Shown here piece after piece: positions 1-11,456 of a stretch of 64,000 nucleotides of DNA. The translations under genes and the position numbers were made by a program. The first letter of the stretch is position 1, and each line of letters starts with the position of its first letter. Origin of the DNA: Tieghemiomyces parasiticus (lineage: Eukaryota; Kickxellomycota; Dimargaritomycetes; Dimargaritales; Dimargaritaceae); assembly GCA_027575765.1 (NCBI GenBank), contig JANBPT010000070.1:1-64000 (forward strand), in the 5' to 3' direction. The notes below the pieces were generated by a model. That model was not told where the DNA came from, made no database searches, and saw nothing but the letters and a program-made list of their open reading frames with translations.

Positions 1-2923
1 ATCGGCAAAGTAGCGTTTGGCATCGCTGGCGTCACTGGTGCCCAGTCCCTAAGGGAAGCACAATGGCAGGTGGGTAGATTGCCAGGTGACAGGAATGAAG
101 GTGGGTGGTTAGCAGGCGGGGGGTCAACGGCGCAAGGGCAGCGCATACAGAGTCTGACGGGCACTCGTGGTCGGTTCAAGCGCAAGCCAACAGCCAGGGC
201 GAGCTTACTTTGAAGTATTTGGAGTGCCAGCTACGCACTTGGCCACCTAGGGTCTTGCACCACGTCTCGTATTCCGGAATCGTGAAGAAGTCCTTCTTAT
301 CCTTGCCCTTGGTAGCCTAAGGGGACGGAGGTGCGGGGTTGTATATGTCAACGTAGGGCGGTGAAAGGTGCGTAAGGCAGGTCGGTACGGTTAGGATGGC
401 ACGGAGTTGGTTGAGAAAAGAATGTCGGTATGAACCTGCCCCGCGTACGGGAGTCGCCGTATGGTGCAGTGGTGATCTACTTCAATGAGAACCATGGGAT
501 GACCAGCCCGATGACTTACTCGGACGATGGGAGTGACGAATTCCAACAAGAATCCCGGGGTGCGCAATAGATTAGGATAGTAAAAGTCGAGGAAGTTGAT
601 AATCAATCCCTTAATGTGAGACCCGTCGTGATCCTGAGTGTCAAGGGGGGAGAGGTGGCGACGTTGAAGAGACACAGTTGTGTCAGGCAAAGGGGGTGGT
701 TGTGAATTCCAGTACACGCTTATAGTGCAGTAGGGTAAGGCGAAACTCGTTGGCGTTCGGGCCCACTAGTATCAGCCATCGCACGTCGCTTATCCGTCCT
801 AATTCCGGTGGCCCCTCGACGCTTCTCTTACCTGATCGGTCATGATCATGAGGTGACCGTAGCGCAGCTTGGACGCGTCCTCGGTAGTGCCGTGCTTGAG
901 GCCCAAAATGCGTTTGATGTTGGACAGTTCCTTGTTGTCGAGGATCTGGCTGGCCTTGGCGCAGCGCACGTTCAGCACCTTACCGCGCAACGGGTACACG
1001 CCGTAGTACTCTTTGCCGACCACCTCGAACCCGCTCAGGGCTAGGGAGCGGGCAGAGTCACCCTCAGTAAGGACGAGCGTACACTTTTGCGATTCCCGGG
1101 TACCAGCTTTAGTGGCATCGTCCAACTTGTCGATGCCGATCAACCGCTGGCGGGAGGTGCCGTCGGTCTTTTTCAGCTGCTGGTCGAGCTTGAACTTGGC
1201 GTAGGACAGCACGTTTTCCACGATATCTGACTTGATGACTTTCTTGTAGAATTTCTCCGAGGGTTCACACTTGGACCCGAACGCGCTCGGCCGCAGGGTC
1301 ATGTTCTCTTTGGTCTGCGAGTCGAACGACGGGTTCTCGATGAGGCAGTTGATAAAGAGCCACATCTGGCTCTTGATCTGGAATGGCTTGATCTGCGCTT
1401 TGTGTTTCTTCTTGAGCACCTCGGCCAACCGTGTGGTGATCTGGTCCGCGACGTGGTTCACGTGGGTGCCGCCCTTGCTCGTGCAAATGCCGTTCACAAA
1501 ACTGACTTGCTGGAACTGGCCTTCGCTGACGGCGAACACCACCTCCCAGCGACTGTTGACCACCTCGTGAATGATGGTAGGCGTCGGTTTGATCGGCCCC
1601 TCCTCGCTGGCAGCCGCCGTCGAGCTCGGAGCCTCGGTGGCCTCCGTATCACCGCCTGCATCGGTCTCGTCGCCAGGCTCGCTCTTAGCTGACGAGGTGC
1701 CGCCGTTGGCCTTGGCTCCCGCCGCCGCCTTGGCCGCTTTGCTCCCCGGTTTAGGGGCCTCGGGTGCAGTCAGGTACATCATGACGTACTCCTGGAAGTT
1801 CTTGATGCGGATCTTCTCGCCGTTTAGGTACACATTGACGCCGACCATAGTACCCGCCATATCGTACACTCGCTTCTTGAACAGGGCTATGATGTCGTCG
1901 TCCATGGCTTCCATGTGGAACTTGGCCAGATCTGGCCGGAAGGTGATCTTGGTAAACTCTTCCTTACGCGTGTTGGCGGTGATGACTGGGTCCCCGCGTT
2001 GGGACATGTTATCGCGGAAGACCTGCTTGAATTTGCGGCCAGAAACCTTATCGGCGGTTTCCACAATGAACTCCTTACTAAAGATGTTGCACAGTTTGGC
2101 ACCGTAGCCGTTACGACCGCCCGTCACCTTCTTTTGGTCGTCGTCGTAGTTGGAACTAGTCAAGAGGTGGCCAAAAATGAGCTCGGGGACGTACATCTTC
2201 TCGTCCTTATGTATCTCGACAGGAATGCCCTTGCCGTTATTCATGATGCTAATGACATTGTTGGCGGCGTCAATGGTCACTTTGATGGTGTTCATGGACG
2301 GGTCACGGATCTGAGAAGGGGACATGCAAAACAAGGGCGGCCGTAGTTGCGAGAAATAAATGAGTGGTGAGGATCCAAAGTACGCCCCGGCGCGTGTCGC
2401 GAGGGTTATCACAACCAACCAGGACACCAAATCAAGGGTAGGGTAAAGCGCTGCGTCGCGCGGGCAGGAGTCCCAAGTGACCATTTCCGGTACCTACCTT
2501 GTTATCCGCGGCATTGACCAAAATCTCATCGTAGATCTTGTAGAGACCCGGGACCACTGTGGCTTCGCGATACTGCAGCCCATTCAGGGCCGAGTCGTAC
2601 ACCCACAGAGTCTGGGTGATGGGCTCGACCGATCCGATGTAGGTATCGGGCCGCAGCAGGATATGTTCGAGCTGGGATTTCTTCTGGTATGTCTGTTCGA
2701 TGGTGCGCTGTTCGAGTTCCTGGACGTCCGCCCCCCACACAGCGTCGGGTCCGTCGTCATCCGGATCGGAGGCGGAGGCGGACTCGTTGTCGGAATCGGC
2801 GAGTTTGGCTGGTCTCTTGCCCTTGCTAGTGGCGGCGGCTTTACCCTTAGCAGCCGGGGTTTTGGCTCGAGCCTTTTTGTTTCCGGTAGCGCTGGCCCCG
2901 GGTGCGGCCCGCTTGATCGCCAT
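1..2923 (-). CDS. TOP2: DNA topoisomerase II, 5' part (runs off the left edge)
   Basis: Type IIA topoisomerase, an ATP-dependent nuclear enzyme that passes one DNA duplex through another. Five exons are visible: 2923-2498, 2310-832, 633-520, 316-209 and 48-1, all joined in phase 0. Donors are GTAGGT or GTAAG-type and acceptors are CAG or TAG. The joined part is 725 residues; the family is usually 1200-1600, so the breakage-reunion core and C-terminus lie outside the window. Seen in order: a Lys/Ala-rich then acidic N-terminus (about 1-65), GHKL ATPase motifs EILVNAADN and NNGKGIP, the ATP loop GGRNGYGAKL, the QTK loop in SQTKENMTL, the TOPRIM motif EGDSA, and the metal site DQDHDGSH, which is created exactly by the exon 2-3 join. 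Exon 5 starts with GLGTSD, as in the family. The ATG at 2923 was chosen because it opens the basic N-terminus; the upstream open frame reads as leader. Confidence 0.96.
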
Positions 2924-3284
2924 GGCGGAGAGGGAAGGGGATGATGCAGCTATGGCCGGTATTAAGAGCAGTGGATTCTGATGAAGGGGGTAGATGGGGC
3001 AGCTAGTGTGGTCAACTGGTAGACTTATGGGCAGGTCTAGTCGACACAGATAATAGGTGAAGTTGGCGACAGGGGAAGCGGACTGACGGGTTGTCAGTGG
3101 ACAGAGAAACAAGGGAGCGGAAGGTAAAGCGAGGGAGGGCAGTGACGGGGGCCAAGTTATGATGGGCTGACGCAGCCTGATCCCCATGGAAAGCGACCAG
3201 GGGCAGCGCCTGGACAGTACAACAGGGCGGCCCTGGATCCCAGCGGTGGCCACCCGCCGAAACGTAAACAACGGATCTACGTTG

Positions 3285-3292
3285 TTTATATA
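3285..3292 (-). promoter_or_regulatory. TATA-like box upstream of TOP2
   Basis: TATATAAA on the minus strand, about 360 bp upstream of the topoisomerase ATG. It is the best core-promoter match in this spacer. The assignment is by position only and implies a leader of roughly 330 nt. Confidence 0.35.
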
Positions 3293-4235
3293 CCACGGGG
3301 ATATGCTGCAGCCAGAACACAAGAAAATAGGATACCACAACAGCACATGTGCCATAGGCAGGGGCGCTGTAATCAACCTAATTTTTCCTAATGTCGTCCC
3401 ATGGTGGGAAATTGGCCAGAGGAGGAGGAATTTAGGGTGTGTTTCTTCCCAGTCGCATTGAAGAAAGTAAGGGAGTACAAGCCCAGTGAATAGTAGCAAG
3501 AGACCCCAATAATATCGAGTAAGCGTTTCTAGATGGCAAAGTAGCCGCAGGCTGTTCTATGGCGCCGCTTAGCGACCCTATACTGTCGCCTCAGCTTTTT
3601 TATTATTCTAGCAGAGTGGTGGCTGATAGGCATTGCATTGGTAGGCAGACTGCCAGAGGGTAGGTAGAGCCATTTTCACGGGAGAGGTGCCGGCTCGTTG
3701 GCGGCTAGAGGCGTCGTAATTTGAGGTTCAAATCAGACACCGAAAAGCTGTCCGTATGGGGGCCATCTATCTCTGCTATGGTGGCGCGGCCTAGTTTTCC
3801 AGCCCAAACGAAGGTTGCCGTGGGTAAGGCCCGACCATAACCATGAATTCTCAGTTGCAGTATAACCCAACGCCTCCTCTATAGCCCACCGAACTTGAAA
3901 AAAAGCCCTTCGCATGAGGCAAGACAGGCGTAAATTCGATTGGAGGGGGGGGCACCATGACCTTTACAAGCGAGCAGTCCAGCTTCACCACCGCCCCAGT
4001 CTGTACGGTCCCAAAATAGGTTAATATTGCTCAATTACATTCACAACCTCAGCTACCTTTTGTGCAGCTATTTATCCTTTTTTATACCGTCTTGCCTTTC
4101 GTCTCGGATAGTGCTGTTCTTAAGGTATCGGAGCCATCCTTCCTACGCGACCACGGCTTCAATTGTCAATTTTATGCCGCACTGGTCATATTAACCTAAA
4201 AATTGTACTCCAATCCTCTCCAAGTTATCTACCTC
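3293..4235. other. Intergenic spacer, no gene seen
   Basis: Between the divergent TOP2 and secreted-orphan genes. Neither strand gives a convincing exon. A few T-rich runs (for example near 3596-3605 and 4076-4085) are the only texture noted. Confidence 0.5.
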
Positions 4236-4242
4236 AATATAG
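4236..4242 (+). promoter_or_regulatory. Weak TATA-like box 25-31 bp before the ATG
   Basis: AATATAG lies 25-31 bp upstream of the ATG at 4267. A match at the same distance is found at two other secreted-orphan genes in the window (13001-13009 and 56237-56244), which raises confidence slightly. Confidence 0.3.
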
Positions 4243-4266
4243 AGAGCTACTCAACGTTGCGCCTTC

Positions 4267-5546
4267 ATGATGAAGTATCTGTGTCTATTGGGCCATGGGC
4301 TACTGGCGGGAACGGCCGGCGCCGTAACGCTTCCCTGGCGAGGTTTCGGAACAAACCAACCCGCGCTGGCCGTGTCCGATCCATTGGTCGTCACAAAGCG
4401 TACAGTCTACGATACCGATAAGCAGGTAAGTCGCCAGTTGGTTCCAACTAACCTCTTGTCAGCGACGGGGCAAAGGCCTACCTATCCTTCGCCTATAGTG
4501 AATTATTTTCGACTAATGGCACAGGGCCCTCCTGCTCCTCCGCTCAAGCTACTCTTTTTTCGCACTACCAATAACAGCTTTATTCCGAACTGGATGCGGC
4601 TCTTACCAACATTGCTAAAAGCGGCTCCTCATCGCTAGCTGCCTTGGACCCCTTTCTCGGGACAATTTTCTTCGCACTGTCGGTTCAGTATACTGACCTA
4701 CTCCTATCGGCCGAGGAGATGAATATCCAAACTGAGACAGCGCCTCGGCATGCTCTAGACGAGAGTCGGCCATCCGTATCGGGTGACACCCACAGCGAGA
4801 ACATGGGCAGCCTCGATAGCCTTGGTGGTAGCCACTGTGTGCTGAGCAGGGCCAGTGGTGTTCACAGCAGTGACACTGGCGGTTGGCCGGACCTCACACA
4901 GGTTGGTCCTGAAGGGGACCTGGAAACGAGTGAGTCTGCCACCGGCTGGAAAGTTTCCGGCCGTGCAGTAAACTGGTGGCAACAACGCCGACGACAGCAG
5001 ACCCGCGAGGAACTGAAGAACCAGTGGGTCCAACTACGTCGCGGCTGGACTTGGCACGACTACCTGAGTATCCCCGGGCCGGCGCTTCGCAACACCTGGC
5101 CCGCTCTGTATTTAATTCGAAGAAAAGAGCTTGGCCTCCTGACCCGCTTGGTCATGACAGTCGGCGCTGTAGCGGCTTTCGGCCAGCGGGCAGCCCTCGC
5201 AGAGCGGACCATCCCACCGGCCTACCGGTCTGTGATGGCCCCTGCCCTGGGTTTCCCGACCGACGGTAGCGGCATAAATCTGGCCTGGGATGTCAATCTA
5301 GTAACCAAATTCCAGACTGTCGTGTTCACAGTTCTCGCAACGGAGGGTAAGTCGCAAGAACTCATCGCTCTGTGTCGAAGACTACGGGAGACCCGCTTGC
5401 ACTACGGGGTCGGGTGTCCAGTCGACCCTTTGGCGACGGCGGAAGCCGACGAAACGCTTGTAGGCATTCCCTCCACCATCGTTCGCCGTGTGGCCTCCCG
5501 CTTAGAGATCCTGGTGGACAGCAGCGACTTGGCCTATCAGGTATGA
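4267..5546 (+). CDS. Secreted protein of unknown function
   Basis: No family recognised. Two exons, 4267-4425 and 4578-5546, join in phase 0 across a 152-nt intron (donor GTAAGT, acceptor AATAACAG) and give 375 residues. Reading through instead gives an unrelated tail and stops at 4638, so splicing is needed to link the N-terminus to the long second frame. The N-terminus (MMKYLCLLGHGLLAGTAGA) is a typical signal peptide. The rest has a hydrophobic segment (LDPFLGTIFFALSV), a Ser/Thr/Gly-rich stretch around residues 95-150, a Trp/Arg-rich patch (WWQQRRRQQ) and a mixed helical C-terminus. The frame ends at TGA 5544-5546 within GTATGA; splicing from there to a TAG about 60 nt on would change only the last residue. 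Export is inferred from the signal peptide. The intron placement is the weakest point. Confidence 0.6.
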
Positions 5547-5760
5547 TGCAATCTCTTCATATGCAAGCGCTACTGAGGCGTGAGTTGATTATTATCTAGT
5601 AGAAATTGATCGACAGGAAGGTAAACGTATTAGGAAAATAGCAGCGAAGGGACCGACAAGGTTAAGCCCTGGTCAGTGATATACTCTCAAGGCTGAATTA
5701 AAGAGCATTGCGACGTAAAATTTGAGTAATGGGTGAAATAGTATGGAAACATGAAGACAT

Positions 5761-8040
5761 CTAGATCCACATCATGCGGGGCTTGAAATTGTAGCGCAGC
5801 GATATGTAACCGATGACATTAAACGCCACCAGTAGGGCGCACAGTAGGCCGACGCACAGGCCGATAGAGATACTATCAAGGTCATAGTAGCTCAGGATCT
5901 TAGCGCCCTCACGGAGGCACTGGCCCTCGGAGTCACCGCCGCCGCAAGAGAAGGTAAGGTCCCGGAACTCGTTCAGAGCCAGGGCGTGGTAGCTGTAAAA
6001 CACGGGCGAGATAAACCGGATCCAGGAGAGGACCGGGGTGATGGTGGCCGAGTTGGCCAGGTTTCCGCCAAAGATGAGCAAAATGACGATGATGAGCGGG
6101 GCCATAATCTGGGAGAGCGGGAGACGACGGAACACGGCACCCACGGCCATACCCAGGCTGACGGCCGTGGTCGCCAGGAGGAGGCAGACGCCCAAAAAGC
6201 TGAAATACCGGGCCGCGTCGTACTGCAGGTGGGACAAAAAGTAGATTCCCGTGAGGTACACGATATCAAAACCAAGGACGAAGGGTAGCTCAGTCAGGAG
6301 TTTAGCCAGGTAGAACGACGAGACGCGGTAGGCGCCACCACTTCGTTCGCGCATCATAATATCAGCCTGCAGACTGAAAGACAAGAGGCGGGGCATGACG
6401 GCATCGAACATGAGGTCGATAGGGACAAAGAAGAGGAGGCCGATGCGGTTCTGGATTGACGGCTGGTCCTTGTCCAGTTGGAAGTAGGTGAACCCGAGGA
6501 ACAAGGTCATGATGATGGCGCGCATGGCCATTGCCACGATAGCAAACTTGGCGCGGACCTGGGCCTTCCAGCATCGGGCCAGGAGCACCCCGAACTCAGC
6601 GTGCCAGCTTAGCGCCCAGTTGGTCTTGGTAGCCATAGGTAAGTCATTAGCCTCAACGGTATCAGGCGGGGTCACACCGACCGTTGCTACCAGGGCTGAC
6701 GCGCGCTGTGACGGGTTGGGCATGACAGCGTGGCTGCCATTGGGGCTAAAGCTGGTGGAGGCGTTTGGCGAACAGGAGATGGGATGTATGGTCGCCTTCT
6801 CCCCACTGGACGAGACTCCCAGGCCGTGCGCGCGGTAGTGTTGCACAAGATGCTCGATACGGGCCTCGCTGGTACTCAAGGCCTCTGCAGTGATAGTGTC
6901 GATAGTCATGAGGTCCATGAAGAAGTCAGCAGGATTCTCGTGCTGCCCGCAGTGGTAACCCAGCAACTCAAAGTAGCTGAGGGCCGCAGCTCGGGGCCCA
7001 CTGTAGATGACCTGGCCGCGACATAGGAGGATGATCTTGTCAAAAAGGTTGAGGATCTTGGAGCTGGGCTGGTGAATAGTCATGAGTACACCAATTTGAC
7101 GGTCACGACACAGGTCCTGGACGACCTGGCACACGTGGAGGGCCGAGTTGGAGTCGAGGCCCGAGGTGGCCTCATCGAGGAACATAAACTCTGGATCGGT
7201 CACAAACTCCACGCCGATGGAAGCACGCTTGCGTTCGCCGCCCGAGACGCCCCGGGTGTACGAGTCACCAATAATTGTATCAGCGCACCGGTCCAGGCGG
7301 AGCGCCTTGATGACCTCTTCCACGCGTGCGCGCTTGGCTGCCTTTGAGTAACCTCTGGCGGGCAGCTTCAGGGTGGCGGCGTACTGAATGGTCTCGCGCA
7401 CGGTCAGTTCAGGGTACATGAGATCATCCTGCTCAACTGTTGCGATACATTGGAGAGGGAAAGAATGCAGTGGATATTAGAGAGGGAGGGATTGTAGGAT
7501 TCAAGGTTAGCACTGCCTATTAAATTGAGCACGGTTAAGCCTAGCCCCGGCACTGTGGGGAGCGGGACTAAAGGGACGCAGCAGATGGGAATCGGATTGA
7601 GGCCGAGTGGAGCCCTCTGACTTACCATACACGGCCTGCTTCTTGAATAGGCGGGGGTCACGGGGCTTTCCATTGAACGCCACGGCGCCGTCCAGCTTGC
7701 CACCTTTAAGCCGAGCGGCTAGGGAGTTAAGCAGGGTAGATTTGCCGGCACCGGAACTACCCATGATGGCCACCATCTCGCCAGGGTGGACGCTCCCGGA
7801 CACATTATCGAGTAAAGTGCGCCACTCGATGGCCCGGCGGCGCAGACCCTTTGTGGCGGTGGGTACCCGGTAATTAAGGTTACTCCACACCAGGCCAGAG
7901 CAGTCGGCCGGAAGACTTCCCATCTTGGGGGTACCCCGGCTGGCGTCGTCGTCGGCGGGGTGGACGTCGACGGCTTGGTAAACGTGTGGGGAGTCGGTCA
8001 TCCTAGCCGACTGGGAGCTGGTATCCTCCGAGATGCGCAT
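5761..8040 (-). CDS. ABC transporter, ABCG (White) half-transporter
   Basis: ATP-driven membrane exporter of the ABCG/White family, with the nucleotide-binding domain before the membrane domain; such half-transporters work as dimers. Substrate not predictable. Two exons, 8040-7626 and 7436-5761, join in phase 1 across a 189-nt intron (GTAAGT...CAACAG) and restore VYVEQDDLMYPELTVRE. The product is 696 residues, normal for the family. Walker A GSSGAGKST is at residues 94-102. After the junction come the signature VSGGERKR, Walker B FMFLDEATSGLDS and the switch-like IHQPSS. A Ser/Pro-rich linker of about 90 residues precedes a set of about six membrane segments (FAIVAMAMRAIIMTLFLGF, IMAPLIIVILLIFGG and others). 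A Cys-containing extracellular loop (SCGGGDSEGQC) sits before the last helix. The ATG at 8040 was chosen as the first Met of the coding frame; a second at 8001 is possible. Confidence 0.93.
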
Positions 8041-9984
8041 GGAAAACCTGAAGACGACAAGGGAGGTGGTTAAAAGACAGGGCGAGGGGGGGGCGAGGGG
8101 GGGGCGAGGAAAAGAATAGGAAATTCGATTGGTAGGAGGGTGTTGAGTGGGTGTGGCTGTAATAGGTGATGGCACAGGGGTACAGACGAGGCCGAGAAAA
8201 GAAAAAGTAAGCGATAGATGGGCTGTTGTGACGTTGGAGGCCGGGCGAGCAGCGGAGGTCTTATATTGCGTTCTCCTGTCGCGCATACATGACAACGGCG
8301 AAAGGTAAAACACAGTTGCCAGTACCGCCGGCTCGGGTGCAAACTGCCATCCAGGAGATCCACAGCCGACCCTCCGGAGCCGGCCCATCGATCGGATCCG
8401 TAGACTCCAGAGCGACCTGCTGGCGTGTAAAAATTGAAAAATCAAGTGCATGGCTAGCGTGCTGCAAGGAAGAAGACGGTGTGGGGAGAGAGGCGGAGAA
8501 CCGGAATCCACCAATCAACGTGGGAAGCCGGCCACCCCCTGGGGCCCGCTGCGGTTTAATTCCGCCAATACGGTGGAGTGTATAGCAAGGGATGTGCCAG
8601 TCCCGAAACAATAAGCGGCCAGCGAATTCTACCATGTTTTGTAGCTGTATCATGCTACCAACAGATTGCATGTCCACCTCCGCCGCCACCCAATTTGACT
8701 GCCACGTAATCTCCCCGACACCATAGCACCAGATTACCCCAGGAACACTATTAACTAAAGCAGCCAAGCGACACGCCGGTAAAACAGTGGGCAAAGATTG
8801 CGTTCATCCTACGACAACTTAGCCCGCTTGGACGTCCATGACCTGGCGGTTGGACGGGCTACTATCCCGGACTCTGCTGCCTGGATGTCCTGGGTTGCCA
8901 TGGGTAAGCTTTATCGTGGCAGTAAGGTCGGCCACCCGAGAAGTATGAGGGTACGCAAGGATGATGTTATACTGGTCTTGTAGCGTTTGTGCGTACCTCC
9001 ACCCCCTCATCCATCCCTTGAGATTCAGCCGATAACCATCTGTTTGGAGTCACACCAGTTTCCACCTAAGAGAATGGTTTCCGAACGGTTCCTGAGCCGA
9101 TAAAGGCTCTCTAAACGTCAGCTGGACGATTAGGGACCAGCACCCCCCCCCTCCTTAAACGTCAAAAACTTACTCGGTCTGGCCCAGCTACAATCATTCA
9201 ACACTCAGGCTAACGCCGCAGCCGACGGGGCGATTGACCGTCAAACACCCTTCCGGATCATCACGTGGAAAATCCGACATTATCGGTTAGGAGCCCACAG
9301 TACTACTAACGAAGAGAGGGGGATGGAAAGAGCTATACATGGTGCAAAGGTGAACTGCCCACGTCTTCTTAGGTCAATGACATCACGTCACCTTAACGCA
9401 CCAGGGCCACTCGGCCCTAATAGAATGGGCACAGTGGCTGATTGGTGGAATCTACGCATCAGATAACCGAAGAATATTACCAATCATTTCGCCCCTTCTC
9501 GTCTCTCAGTTTTGCAGTGCCAAGGCAGGCTTGCTGCGGTCACGGATCGCCCCCATGGGTGGGTGACGGTGGTTGCTACAGACGAAGAATCTGGCAGTGT
9601 GAAAATGCGGTGGCGGCTGTCTCCCTACTAAGGTGGTAGCTCCGATCGCCTTATTTCTATACCTGGTAGACGCCTAGACTGACCGACGGAATGTTCCTTG
9701 GTGCAGCCGCTAACTATTTTATTGTTCAACAACCAAAGCCAGATCTACACAACCAAAGGTACCAGCCCGTTTCCCCAGGGCGACACGCCAGGTGTCCTAG
9801 GAGACGTGGAAGTGAGTATTACGCAAAGGACTAAGGAGGGAGAGGTCCGGCCTCACCGATTGAACCAAACAGGTGAACGGTAACGGATAATAAGCCAGTA
9901 TGAAAGCAGAGGAGGATCGGGTAACCAACGATCAAGGGCCAAGACCATGACCGACCCCAATACCATTTACCGGTCAAGCTATGG
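8041..9984. other. Intergenic spacer, no confident gene
   Basis: Apart from the G-rich repeat near the ABCG start, nothing was recognised. A short exon-like stretch on the plus strand (about 9706-9830, preceded by GTGCAG) reads open in two frames but resembles no family. Confidence 0.4.
8082..8108. repeat. G-rich 11-bp tandem repeat in the ABCG leader
   Basis: GCGAG occurs at 8082, 8093 and 8104, separated by runs of six G, giving an 11-bp period. It lies 42-68 bp upstream of the ABCG ATG, probably in the leader. The C-rich transcript strand could form i-motif-like structure, and the other strand a G-quadruplex. Confidence 0.75.
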
Positions 9985-10500
9985 CTACTCCGACTTTAGG
10001 TTCTTCTTAGGCTTGCGGCTCTTACCCTTTCCAGTGCCGTTGGAGCTCTCCTTAGGCCCCTTCGACGAGGCAGTGGAGCTGCCACCTCGCAAAATTCCGG
10101 AACAGTGGCTACTAGCAACCTCCTCCCACTTGGCTGGAAACTGGCCAAGTTCGGAGCCGAACAGTTTTTTGAATGCGTCGGTGCTAACGTCGAGCTGAAC
10201 ACCGCCCTGGTCAATGGCCATCACGTACACGGACTTTCCAGAGCTCTCCTGGCTGGTGACCTTGATGCACGCACCGCACATACTAGTGGACATGCTCTGT
10301 ACGGCGGTGACGCGAGTCAAATCCACCTTGTCGTAGGAGTAGTCCAGCCCGCACCAAGGTGGGTTGTTCACAGCTGTCTTGAGAGCCATTTAGTCATGGG
10401 AGCTGATAGACCCACTACCCGAAATTAGAGCCTGCACAGAAACGGTGTGCATGAGAAGGCTGCCGACGACAGCGGTGGTCAGGGCGGTGATAACCCTCAT
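9985..10500 (-). CDS. Small secreted double-psi beta-barrel (RlpA/barwin-like) protein
   Basis: Two exons, 10500-10419 and 10373-9985, join in phase 1 across a 45-nt intron (GTAGTG, branch-like TGACTAAAT, ACAG) to give 156 residues. Residues 1-24 are a signal peptide (MRVITALTTAVVGSLLMHTV). A DPBB-like domain of about 90 residues follows, with cysteines in WCGLDYS, MCGACIKV and SHCSGI, and the VYVMAIDQGG...LDVSTDAFKKLFG pattern common to fungal secreted RlpA-like, cerato-platanin/papain-inhibitor-like and expansin-like folds. The last 35 residues are Ser/Gly then Lys-rich (GKGKSRKPKKNLK), which could bind anionic polymers. Fungal relatives are often wall-associated or host-interaction proteins. 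No catalytic residues were identified, so enzyme activity should not be assumed. Confidence 0.8.
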
Positions 10501-11456
10501 AACGAAAAGCAGACTATGGGGCGGGGGAGGAAAGTACACGAAAGTAATCGAGTGGTGATCGGGGTGGTAGAGCTATACCTGCCGGAAGTATAGAACAATA
10601 TAAAGTATATAGAGTAGGTAGGTGAGTAGGAAATAGTGATTATGATAACAGTGGGATTCGGTGTAGGCACTAAGGGGTTCGCAGGTTCCGCTTATATACA
10701 ATCGATGGTCCCGGCCAGATGGTGGCTTCGCGAGACAGGGCAGCGACGGAGGGGAAGCCGGGATGACCAGTAGTGCCTGCTGGTGATACCCTGCATTACA
10801 AGCTACGGAGCGTCGATCGAAGCAGCGATACCGGACAGCAAGCCCTAAGGCTGTGACATGGTAAGGCAATGAAGAGAGAGAGGGTGAGAAATGGAGGAGG
10901 GGGGTGAGGTGCAAGAGGGGAATATTGGATAAAGCAGGTCCCAGGGCTTTGTAAGGTCGAATTTTGCTATGGCGACGGTCCGAGTCCACTCGTCTGCGAG
11001 ACCCGCATCTTTGGTCACCATTCATCTCACCACGACTAAGAGGGGGGGGTTGACAGAGTTCCTCCCCCTTTTCCCTGATTCCTTCACCCCAAGACCGCTG
11101 ATAAGGGTAGCTGCGTCGTGAGCGGGAACCGGCCGACTAGGTCCCTGACCTAATCATGGCTGGGGGAGGGGCGCCAAGCTTGGGGCCCAGGGCCTCCTTC
11201 GTTCAAAATCAAAAAGGGATTACGCACAGCCTGATAAAGTGGAGGCGTGGGGAGGGGTGGGAAAAAGGGAACGAATATTCATTAGATATCTCAAAGGTGG
11301 AAAAAGGACGAAAAGATTTCCACCATCCTACTCGTTTATTTTTACTATTCTCTATTTCAGCCGAGCGGCTATACCGTGAATTACACCACTGATTGCTCCG
11401 ATATCCTTAGGTAGTAAATTAATGGTAGCCACTGGCCAATTTCGATGTTTACAGGG
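10501..11456. other. Intergenic spacer, no gene seen
   Basis: Upstream of the DPBB gene and downstream of the F-box-like gene. An AT-rich stretch (10590-10625) could hold the DPBB promoter. A long minus-strand open frame (10573-11025) has no family resemblance and was not accepted. Confidence 0.45.

Noticed and set aside
3715..3745. tRNA T-loop-like GGTTCAAATC
   Set aside because: No matching acceptor, D or anticodon arms could be folded around it. No tRNA or rRNA was found elsewhere either.
10573..11025. 150-codon minus-strand frame upstream of the DPBB gene
   Set aside because: Starts at an alternative codon region, Leu/Pro/His-rich, and ends in an AT-rich likely promoter.
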